64,000 nt of DNA from positions 2,416,001-2,480,000 of the forward strand of contig NZ_CP015318.1 in NCBI RefSeq assembly GCF_001686985.1, given 5' to 3'. This stretch comes from Mesorhizobium amorphae CCNWGS0123. Lineage in GTDB: Bacteria > Pseudomonadota > Alphaproteobacteria > Rhizobiales > Rhizobiaceae. This document shows positions 25,290 to 32,746 of this stretch, piece after piece (the first letter of the stretch is position 1; every line of letters begins with the position of its first letter). The notes beneath the pieces are model-generated. The model had not been told where the DNA came from. It searched no databases and saw nothing but the letters and a program-made list of their open reading frames with translations. A program made the position numbers and the translations under genes.

Positions 25290-26180
25290 TCAAAAATAGC
25301 CATCCGATGCGGCCGTCGCCTCTTTCGGGATCTCGACGCCGTCGACCAGAATCTTGTCGACCAGTTCATGGTGGAAGCAGACCAGCCCCTTGATGCGTTC
25401 GGCCTCGTGCACCGGCTCGGGATAGTACCAGACGAGGTTCTCGTGGCGCTTCTTGGAGGTCGTCACATGATAATAATTGGAGATGCCCTTGTAGGGGCAA
25501 CGCGAAATGTAGCGGCTGGGCGCGAACATATCGAGCCTGGTGTCGGAAATCGGCAGGTAGTGGCGCACCGGATGGCCGGTTTCGAACAGGAACACGCCAC
25601 GCCGTGAATCGGCAACCTGCTCGCCGTCGAGGATGACTTGCACCCGCCGCGACGAGGGCAGGCAGTCGACCCGGCGGAACGGATCGCGGGCATGGACGAA
25701 GATCTCCTCGTCCTCTTCGAACCAGTGGCCCATCTTGCTCCAGGTGAAGGACATGTAGTCTGAGATTGGCGGGCAGCCCTTGACCGGGTCGAGATAACGC
25801 CAGGCGCCGTCCTCGACCAGCGTGATGCCGGTGTTGAGCGAATAGTGGGTGGCGACGCCCTTGAACGGGTCCTCCGTCGTGGTCTTGCTGGGCAGCAGGA
25901 ACTCCTCGCGCACGTCACCGATCGGGAAGTAGTAGACCGGCAGGTGATCGGATTCGTAGAACACCAGCGCCTTGGTCGTGTCGGCGACGGTCATCGAGCC
26001 GACCTGCACCCGCAGCCGTTTCGGCGACGGCATGGTGAAGGCGACGTAGCCCGGCTCGAATTCGTACTGGACGATGGTGTCGAGCAAGGGGAAGTGCGGC
26101 CCGCGACCGCGCAAATGGGGCTTGCGAATGGTGGTCTCCCGTTTCTTTTCTTTCGTGACGTGGCGTTGGTGCGCGGTCAT
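25290..26180 (-). CDS. Tandem DUF427 domain protein
   Basis: The 296-residue soluble protein consists of two DUF427 repeats. The first covers about residues 55-150 (RVQVGSMTVADTTKALVFYESDHLPVYYFPIGDV) and the second about residues 175-275 (RVQVILDGEQVADSRRGVFLFETGHPVRHYLPISDT). DUF427 proteins have a small beta fold of uncertain function. It begins only 2 bp after the stop of the dipeptide-type binding-protein gene, so it is co-translated with an exported transport component. That fixed coupling is the best clue to its role. No signal peptide is visible, so it acts in the cytoplasm. Confidence 0.85.
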   Translation of the reverse strand: MTAHQRHVTKEKKRETTIRKPHLRGRGPHFPLLDTIVQYEFEPGYVAFTMPSPKRLRVQVGSMTVADTTKALVFYESDHLPVYYFPIGDVREEFLLPSKTTTEDPFKGVATHYSLNTGITLVEDGAWRYLDPVKGCPPISDYMSFTWSKMGHWFEEDEEIFVHARDPFRRVDCLPSSRRVQVILDGEQVADSRRGVFLFETGHPVRHYLPISDTRLDMFAPSRYISRCPYKGISNYYHVTTSKKRHENLVWYYPEPVHEAERIKGLVCFHHELVDKILVDGVEIPKEATAASDGYF

Positions 26181-26182
26181 GA

Positions 26183-27838
26183 TCAGCTTATGGACACACG
26201 GTCGAGCAGCAGGCCGGCGGCGATCGGCGGCAGGCCGCTGACATTCTTGCGCACCGGCACCAGCAAATCGGGGAAGTAGCTGAAGATGACAGGCGTCTCT
26301 TCGAGCAGCAGCTTCTGGATGTCGGAGGCGGCCTTGCGCTGCGCATCGAGGTCGAGCGCCTTCAGATAACCGGCGACCAGCCCGTCATAGGCGCTGTTCT
26401 TGAAATGCGCCGCGTTCCACGGCCCATCGCTGACCAGCGGGCTTTTCAGGAACACGTTCGGCACGCTGCGGTGTGCGTAGTCAGTGATGCCGAGCGGGCT
26501 GTCCAGCCAGTCCGACTGGCCGAACACCGCCTTGCCGTAATATTTGTCCTGGTCCTCGATGTTGAGCGAGAGGCGTGCGCCGACTTCCTTGGCGAAGTTC
26601 TGGAACAGCTGCGCGTAGCCCGGAATGTCGGAATAGCGCAGTGTCGTCAGCGTCATGTCGAAGCCGCCGCCGAGCCCCGCGGCTTCCATGAGCTGCTTGG
26701 CCTTGGCGATGTCCTGCGTGCGCTGCGGGATCGACTTGTCGGTCGCCGGGAAGGCCGGCGCGAACGGGCTGTCATTGCCGGTCGCCGCCATGCCGCGGCA
26801 CAGCCCGTCGACCAGCTTGGAGCGGTCGATAGAGAGCGCCAGCGCCTGGCGCACGCGCTTGTCGGTGAAAGGCGCCATGTCGCAGCGCATGTGCAATTGC
26901 CGGTGCGCGGTCGAGGCGACGCGCAGCACGGTGATGTCGGGGCTGTTCAGCACCACCTGGCTGACATCGAGCGGCACGGCATCGAGCAGGTCCACTTCGC
27001 CCGCCTGCAGTGCCAGGATGCGCGGTTGCACGTCGCCATAGAACTTGAATTCGAGCCGGTCGGGCAGTGCCTTCTCGCCCCAATAGTCGGGGTTGCGGAT
27101 AAAGCTCGCGCCGACCTTCGGTGTGTAGCTCTCCAGCCGGAACGGGCCGGTCCCTTCGAAGGTCTTCTCGTAGTCGCCCTTGTAGCTCGCCGGCAGGATG
27201 ACGGCGTTGTAGTTGTCGATCGACACCGAATAGGGAAAGCTGCCGTTCGGCGCATCGAGATGGAAGGCGACAGTGTGGTCGTCGACCTTCTGCGTGCCAC
27301 CCTTCGACAACAGCCCCTTGAACACCGACAGCGCATTGGATGAGCCGCTCGGATCGGCCAGCCGGTCGAAGGTCGCCACGACATCGTCCGCCTTGAAGTC
27401 CTCGCCATTGTGGAATTTTACGCCCTTGCGCAGCTTGAAGGTCCACACGCTGCCGTCGTCGTTCGGCGCCCAGCTCTCCGCCAGTACCGGCTTCAGCGTC
27501 AGGTCGGGCAGGGTTACGCACAAAAATTCGGCGGTCTGGAAAACCAGCTGATAGCTGCCGCTGTCGTAATAGGTGACTGGGTCGATGGCGCCGCCCGGCG
27601 TGGCGATGCCGGCGCGCACGGTGCCGCCCGGCTTGCCTTCGGCGCGCGCCTCGCCGGTATCGAGACCGAGCGCCGAGGCAATGCCGCCGAGGAAGGGCAA
27701 CGACAGGCCAAGCACGCTGCCATGCCTGAGGAATTCGCGGCGGCCGATCCTGCCGGCCAAAAGCTCGTCGATAGCGGAATTTTCGATTGCGGTGAGGTTC
27801 CGGCGGGCGGTATCGATCATCCTGAAATGCTTTGGCAT
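26183..27838 (-). CDS. Dipeptide/oligopeptide-type ABC binding protein, Tat-exported
   Basis: The 551-residue protein is a family-5 extracellular solute-binding protein. Its N-terminus carries a twin-arginine signal (GRREFLRHGSVLGLSLPFLGG, about residues 32-52), so it is probably folded before export. It is a clear paralogue of the protein at 35221-36885: long blocks such as SSNALSVF, DAPNG, TGPFR, TPKVGASF and QKLLLEETPVIF are shared. No permease gene accompanies it, so it may feed the permeases at 30901-32735. A LysR gene is divergent from it. Confidence 0.9.
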   Translation of the reverse strand: MPKHFRMIDTARRNLTAIENSAIDELLAGRIGRREFLRHGSVLGLSLPFLGGIASALGLDTGEARAEGKPGGTVRAGIATPGGAIDPVTYYDSGSYQLVFQTAEFLCVTLPDLTLKPVLAESWAPNDDGSVWTFKLRKGVKFHNGEDFKADDVVATFDRLADPSGSSNALSVFKGLLSKGGTQKVDDHTVAFHLDAPNGSFPYSVSIDNYNAVILPASYKGDYEKTFEGTGPFRLESYTPKVGASFIRNPDYWGEKALPDRLEFKFYGDVQPRILALQAGEVDLLDAVPLDVSQVVLNSPDITVLRVASTAHRQLHMRCDMAPFTDKRVRQALALSIDRSKLVDGLCRGMAATGNDSPFAPAFPATDKSIPQRTQDIAKAKQLMEAAGLGGGFDMTLTTLRYSDIPGYAQLFQNFAKEVGARLSLNIEDQDKYYGKAVFGQSDWLDSPLGITDYAHRSVPNVFLKSPLVSDGPWNAAHFKNSAYDGLVAGYLKALDLDAQRKAASDIQKLLLEETPVIFSYFPDLLVPVRKNVSGLPPIAAGLLLDRVSIS

Positions 27839-27923
27839 GGCGGCATTCCTTGCTTATCGTGGGGGCTCGGCCATCTAGGTCACTGTTGATCCCACCCGGA
27901 AAGCGATATTTTTTGATGGGGGT

Positions 27924-27940
27924 CATCGAAATCTTCGATG
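27924..27940. promoter_or_regulatory. LysR-box palindrome
   Basis: CATCGAAatcTTCGATG is a perfect 7-bp inverted repeat with a 3-base centre. It has the T-N11-A geometry of LysR-type binding sites and lies 12 bp before the lysR start, 85 bp before the divergent binding-protein gene. It probably mediates autoregulation and control of the 27838-25290 operon. Confidence 0.6.
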
Positions 27941-27952
27941 CAAGGTGGAGCC

Positions 27953-28873
27953 ATGGACACAGAAAATCTGCGCAGTTTCCTAGAGGTTGCCGCGCATGGC
28001 AGCTTCACCGTCGCGGCCAGCCGGCTGAACCTCGCCCAATCTACCGTCAGCGCGCGGATCAGGGGTCTTGAGGAGCAATTGGGGCGCAAGCTGTTCGTGC
28101 GCGACCGCGATGGCATCACGCTGACGCCGGCCGGCCGGCAGTTCCTGCCACACGCATCCTCGATCACCCGCACCTGGGAGCAATCGCGGCAGGACATCGC
28201 CGTCCCCGATGGCTACGAAACGCTGCTCAGGCTGACCGCACCGGCCTATCTCTGGGACCGCATCACCTCGCCCTGGATCGCCTGGATGCGCGAAAGGCGC
28301 CCGAATGTGGCGCTCAGGCTCGAAGGCAGTTTCCCGGATCTGGCGATCGACCAGATGGCCGAAGGCCTGCTCGACATCTGCATTCTCTATTTGCCGCGGC
28401 CGCATCCCGGCATCGTCTATGAGACGCTGGCGGTCGACCAGGTGGTGCTTGTCCAGCACACGGCGCAGACCGGGCCGTGGACGGAAAACTACATCCTCAT
28501 GGATTGGGGGCTCGAATTCCGCGTCGAGCACGACCGCGCTTTTGCCGGCCTGGTCAAGCCGGCCATCTCGGCCGGGCTGGTCTTCATCGGGCTGCAGCAC
28601 GTGCTGTCGCAGCAGGCGGCCGCCTATCTGCCGCTCAGCGCCGTCAGCGGCCATATCGAGCGCGGCGAGCTGAGGCGCATCGAGGGCGCGCCGGTGTTCC
28701 AGCGGCCGATCTATCTCGCCTATCCGTCGAACCCGGCCTCGTCGGACACGCTGAATGTCGCGCTGGAGGGATTGCGCGATCTTGCGCGGGACTGGACGAC
28801 CGGCGACGGCTTTGCCGAAGGTGACCGTGCCTTCAGCATGGCGGATTCAATCGCGCAGAACGATCGCCTTTAG
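27953..28873 (+). CDS. LysR-family transcriptional regulator
   Basis: The 306-residue protein starts with a winged helix-turn-helix (about residues 1-60: NLRSFLEVAAHGSFTVAASRLNLAQSTVSARIRGLEEQLGRKLFVR). A substrate-binding domain follows, with the usual LysR strand pattern (LRLTAPAYLW onward). I prefer the ATG at 27953, which has GGTGGAG before it, over an ATG five codons earlier. It is divergent from the Tat-exported binding protein and DUF427 pair and is their probable activator. It converges on the fused ABC ATPase gene with 7 bp between. Confidence 0.92.
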   Translation: MDTENLRSFLEVAAHGSFTVAASRLNLAQSTVSARIRGLEEQLGRKLFVRDRDGITLTPAGRQFLPHASSITRTWEQSRQDIAVPDGYETLLRLTAPAYLWDRITSPWIAWMRERRPNVALRLEGSFPDLAIDQMAEGLLDICILYLPRPHPGIVYETLAVDQVVLVQHTAQTGPWTENYILMDWGLEFRVEHDRAFAGLVKPAISAGLVFIGLQHVLSQQAAAYLPLSAVSGHIERGELRRIEGAPVFQRPIYLAYPSNPASSDTLNVALEGLRDLARDWTTGDGFAEGDRAFSMADSIAQNDRL

Positions 28874-28880
28874 CCGATCG

Positions 28881-30908
28881 TCAGGCAGGTTCCGCCTGCA
28901 TCGCCGGCTTCTGCAACCTTGCCAGCTCGGCATAGGGAATATGACAGCGGATCGAATGGCCGGGCTCAGCCTCCGCCAGTGGCGGCTCCTGCGTCTCGCA
29001 GATCGCGCCGATCTTGCGCGGGCAGCGCGTCTGGAACACGCAGCCCGGCGGCGGATGGGTGGCGCTGGGGATTTCGCCGTCGAGGCGGATGCGCGAGGTC
29101 TCGGTCTGGTCGAGCTTCGGCACCGCCGAAAGCAGCGCTTCCGTATAGGGGTGGTGCGGGCCGGAAAACACCGCCTCGGATGGCCCCAGTTCCATGATCC
29201 TGCCGAGATAGAGCACGGCGATCTGGTCGGAGAGATACCGCACCACGCCGAGATCGTGCGAGATGAAGATGTAGCTGACATCCTCCTTCGACTGCAGGTC
29301 GGCGAGCAGATTGAGGATCGCCGCTTGCACCGAGACGTCGAGCGCCGAGGTCGGCTCGTCGCAGACGACGATGCGCGGCTCGCCGGCGAAGGCGCGTGCA
29401 ATGGCAACGCGCTGCTTCAGCCCGCCCGACAGCTGGCGCGGCTTGACGGCGAGATGCCGATCGGTAAGCCGCACCGAACGGATGAGTTCGTCGAGGCGGG
29501 CCTGCAATGCAGCGCCGCGAAGCCCGGCCAGCCGCTTCAGCGCCCGGCTGATCAGATGTCGGATCGAGTGCGAGCGGTTGAGCGCCGAATCCGGGTTCTG
29601 GAAGACGATTTGCATCGCCTTGATCTGGTCGTCGGTGCGGTTGTCCAGCCGTGGCGCCAGCACCTTGCCCTCGAGCCTGATCGAGCCGCCTTCGTCCGGC
29701 GGCACCAGTCCGAGCAGCAGCCTGGCGAAGGTCGTCTTGCCGCTTCCGGATTCGCCGACCAGGCCGAGCGTCTCGCCCGGTCGCAGGCTGACGGAAACAT
29801 CCTTCACCGCCCGCAGCGCATGGCCGTGGCTGGCATAGGTCTTGTTCAATCCCTCGACATGGAGGACCGGTTCCGATTTGGCCTTCGCTACGGCCGCAAC
29901 GTCGCTTGGTGTTGCACGCGGCAGCGCCTGCGCCTGCTCGTGGTAATGGCAGCGCGACAGCCTGCCGCCCAGATCATAGAGCGGCGGTAATTCGCTACGG
30001 CAGCGGTCGGTGGCCAGAGCGCAGCGGTCGGCGAAGGCACAGCCTTTGATGTCGGCGCCGATGCCGGGCAGGAAGCCCGGGATGGTGTCGAGGCGGCCCT
30101 GGTCCTTGCGCTGGCCGCCGCGCGGCAGGCAGCGCAGCAGCGCCACCGTGTAGGGATGGCGCGGATCGTTGAACACGTCTTGCGTCGAGCCTTCCTCGAC
30201 CAGCATGCCGGCATAGAGCACTCCAACCCGATCGCACATTTTGGAGACGACCGCGAGGTTGTGGCTGATGAACAGGATCGATGCCGACAGTTCCTGCCTG
30301 AGCAGCGCGATCAGGTCGAGCACTTCGGCCTCGACAGTCGCGTCGAGGCCCGTCGTCGGCTCGTCGAGGATCAGCATGGTCGGATCGTTGGCCAGAGCCA
30401 TGGCAATCGCCACGCGCTGCTGCATGCCGCCAGAAAGCTGGTGCGGATAGCGCTGCATGACGCTTGCCGGATCGGAGATGCGCACCCGGTTCAGCATGGC
30501 GATAGCCCGGTCCGTGGCGGCTTGTCCCGCAATGCCGCCAAGCTCGAAAATCTCGGTCAGCTGGCGGCCGATGCGCAGCGACGGATTCAGCGCCTTGCCG
30601 GGGTCCTGATAGACCATCGACACGCTTTCCGCGCGGGCGCGCCGCAGCGCTTCGCCATCAAGCTTCATCACGTCCTGGCCGTCGAGCGAGATGGCGCCGC
30701 CGGTGATCGAGCCGTTGCGCGGCAGGTAGCGCACCACCGAAAGCGCTACGGTGGACTTGCCGCAGCCGGATTCGCCGACCAGCCCGTAGGCTTCGCCCTG
30801 GCCGATGGTGAGGTTGAGGTTGCGCAACACCGCCCGGTTGCGGCCGGCGACGCGATAGGCGACGGAGAGGTCGGAGAGTTCGAGCGCGTTGCCGGCTTTC
30901 TCAGTCAT
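28881..30908 (-). CDS. Dipeptide-type ABC transporter ATPase, fused DppD-DppF
   Basis: The 675-residue protein carries two complete nucleotide-binding domains. The first has GESGCGKST (about residues 39-47), LSGGMQQRVAIAMAL and MLILDEPTTGLD, then the oligopeptide-type C-terminal cysteine motif (GCAFADRCALATDRC). The second has GESGSGKTT, LSGGLKQRVAIARAF and IVVCDEPTSALD, with a matching GCVFQTRCPRKIGAIC motif. Both cysteine clusters are typical of oligopeptide/nickel-type ATPases. Fusion of the two subunits in one chain is common in rhizobia. It overlaps the preceding permease by 8 bp and completes the operon running from 36885 or earlier. Confidence 0.93.
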   Translation of the reverse strand: MTEKAGNALELSDLSVAYRVAGRNRAVLRNLNLTIGQGEAYGLVGESGCGKSTVALSVVRYLPRNGSITGGAISLDGQDVMKLDGEALRRARAESVSMVYQDPGKALNPSLRIGRQLTEIFELGGIAGQAATDRAIAMLNRVRISDPASVMQRYPHQLSGGMQQRVAIAMALANDPTMLILDEPTTGLDATVEAEVLDLIALLRQELSASILFISHNLAVVSKMCDRVGVLYAGMLVEEGSTQDVFNDPRHPYTVALLRCLPRGGQRKDQGRLDTIPGFLPGIGADIKGCAFADRCALATDRCRSELPPLYDLGGRLSRCHYHEQAQALPRATPSDVAAVAKAKSEPVLHVEGLNKTYASHGHALRAVKDVSVSLRPGETLGLVGESGSGKTTFARLLLGLVPPDEGGSIRLEGKVLAPRLDNRTDDQIKAMQIVFQNPDSALNRSHSIRHLISRALKRLAGLRGAALQARLDELIRSVRLTDRHLAVKPRQLSGGLKQRVAIARAFAGEPRIVVCDEPTSALDVSVQAAILNLLADLQSKEDVSYIFISHDLGVVRYLSDQIAVLYLGRIMELGPSEAVFSGPHHPYTEALLSAVPKLDQTETSRIRLDGEIPSATHPPPGCVFQTRCPRKIGAICETQEPPLAEAEPGHSIRCHIPYAELARLQKPAMQAEPA

Positions 30909-31785
30909 TGAACGCTCCGTGGACGCCGTCCGCCGCCAGGTTGACGCCGATCACCAGCGTGGCGATGGCCAGAGCATCGAACAGCACCGTCCACCAGAAG
31001 CCGCCGCCGATCATGCCGTAATTGCTGGAGATCGAGAGCCCCCAGTCGGGGGAGGGTGGCTGGATGCCGAAGCCCATGAAGGAAAGCGTGGCGACGGCAA
31101 AGATGGCATAGCCGAGGCGCACCGTCGTTTCGACCAGGATCGGCGGGATAACGTTGGGCAGGATCTCGACGAACATCGTGTGGAAAGCGCTTTCATGGCG
31201 AAGTTGCGCTGCCGCGACATAGTCGAGCTCGCGTTCGGCCAGCACCGCCGAACGCACTGTACGCGCGATGATCGGCGCGAAGCTGAGGCCTATGACGACG
31301 ATGACGGTCGTCTTCGAGGTGCCGAGCGCGACGATGGCGAGCAGTGCCACGATCACAACGGGGATCGCCATGAAGGCTTCGAGGATGCGGCTGATGATGT
31401 CGTCGACGATGCCGCGGAAATAGCCGGTGAACAGGCCGAGCGCGGTGCCGGCCACGGTCGCCAGCAAGGTGGCCAATGGCGCCACGGTGAGAATGTCGCG
31501 CGAGCCGACGATGACGCGCGAGAACACGTCGCGGCCGATCTGGTCGGTGCCGAACCAGTGCTCGGCCGAAGGCGGCGCCAGCGCGTTGATGATGTCGTCG
31601 GCGAGCGGGTCGTAAGGGACAAAATGCTCGCCGAACAGAGCGCATGCGATCCAGAACAGCACGATGCCGAGGCCGGTGAGGAACGTGCCGGACCGCAGCA
31701 GGGAGAAAAAGACCTCCGCCATCGGACCGCGCCGCCCGGCATTGTCGGGCGCCGGCATGCCGGCAGGGCTGTCGGTGGCGCTCAT
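30901..31785 (-). CDS. Dipeptide-type ABC transporter permease, DppC type
   Basis: The 294-residue protein has about six membrane spans and the DppC-type N-terminal segment (PYDPLADDIINALAPPSAEHWFGTDQIGRDVFSRVIVGSR). The EAA-like loop reads YVAAAQLRHESAFHTMFVEILPNVIPPILVE. The ATG at 31785 overlaps the stop of the DppB-like gene by 4 bp, so the longer open frame upstream is not used. It forms the import channel together with the upstream permease. Confidence 0.92.
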   Translation of the reverse strand: MSATDSPAGMPAPDNAGRRGPMAEVFFSLLRSGTFLTGLGIVLFWIACALFGEHFVPYDPLADDIINALAPPSAEHWFGTDQIGRDVFSRVIVGSRDILTVAPLATLLATVAGTALGLFTGYFRGIVDDIISRILEAFMAIPVVIVALLAIVALGTSKTTVIVVIGLSFAPIIARTVRSAVLAERELDYVAAAQLRHESAFHTMFVEILPNVIPPILVETTVRLGYAIFAVATLSFMGFGIQPPSPDWGLSISSNYGMIGGGFWWTVLFDALAIATLVIGVNLAADGVHGAFND

Positions 31786-32735
31786 TGGTCTGTCCCCAGC
31801 CGGATCCGTGGGTTGAGCACGGAATAGAGGAAGTCGGCGGCCAAGGTGGCCACCGCATAGACGATGCCTATGGTCAGGATGCCGGCCTCCAGGATCGGGA
31901 AATCCTTGCCGCGCGCGGCGGTGAAGATCAGCGAGCCGATGCCTTGGTAGCGGAACAGCGTCTCGATGACGACAAGGCCGCCGATGAGGTAGCCGGTCTG
32001 CGTCGCGATCACGGTGATGGTCGGCAGCAGCGCGTTGCGCAGCACATGCCGCCAGATCACCGTCCGCCATGGCAGGCCTTTCAACACGGCGGTGCGCGTA
32101 TAGTCGGAATCCAGCGCCTCGATCATGCCGGAGCGCGCCATGCGGGCGATATAGCCGAACAGCACCAGGAACAGCGGCAGCGACGGCAGGATCAGATAAT
32201 AGAGCTGGGTGAAGAAGCCGGCATCGCGCGGCCATGCGGCGGAGATCGGCAGCCAGCGCAGCCAGACCCCGAAAATCAGGATGAGGATGATGCCGGTGAC
32301 GAACTCCGGCAGCACCGTCACCGACAGGCCGCCGAGGCTGATGATGCGGTCGAGCGGCCGGTTGAGGTTGAGCGCGGCAATGACGCCGCCGAGGATGCCG
32401 ATCGGCACCACCAGCACGAAGGCGACCGCCGCCAACTTCATCGAATTGCCCAGCGCATCGATGACGAAGGGCGCCACCGGCGAGCGGAAGATGTAGGAGG
32501 TGCCCATGTCGCCCTGGAGGAAATTCCAGATCCAGCTCGCATATTGGGTGAGCAGCGGACGGTCGACGCCGAGCGTGTGATTGAGCGTGTCGACGGCGCG
32601 TTGGTCGGCGAACGGCCCCAATATGGCGCGACCGACATTGCCGGGGAGCACCTGGCCACCCAGGAAAACCATGATGCTGAGCAGGAACAGCGTGACGAGC
32701 GATAGAGCCAGGCGCCGGACAAGGAAGGAGAGAAT
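31782..32735 (-). CDS. Dipeptide-type ABC transporter permease, DppB type, non-standard start
   Basis: The roughly 317-residue protein has the DppB layout: a short N-terminal span (ILSFLVRRLALSLVTLFLLSIMVFLGGQVLPG), then five further spans with the loop MIEALDSDYTRTAVLKGLPWRTVIWRHVLRNALLP. No ATG, GTG or TTG lies in frame at the expected N-terminus. An ATT at 32735 sits 8 bases after an AGGAG ribosome site and gives the family-typical length, whereas the ATG five bases earlier is out of frame. Either ATT initiation, coupled to the upstream stop at 32747, or a sequencing indel explains this. The open frame further upstream is only a shadow of the molybdoenzyme gene. Confidence 0.85.
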   Translation of the reverse strand: MLSFLVRRLALSLVTLFLLSIMVFLGGQVLPGNVGRAILGPFADQRAVDTLNHTLGVDRPLLTQYASWIWNFLQGDMGTSYIFRSPVAPFVIDALGNSMKLAAVAFVLVVPIGILGGVIAALNLNRPLDRIISLGGLSVTVLPEFVTGIILILIFGVWLRWLPISAAWPRDAGFFTQLYYLILPSLPLFLVLFGYIARMARSGMIEALDSDYTRTAVLKGLPWRTVIWRHVLRNALLPTITVIATQTGYLIGGLVVIETLFRYQGIGSLIFTAARGKDFPILEAGILTIGIVYAVATLAADFLYSVLNPRIRLGTDQ

Positions 32736-32746
32736 GGCATCGACTC

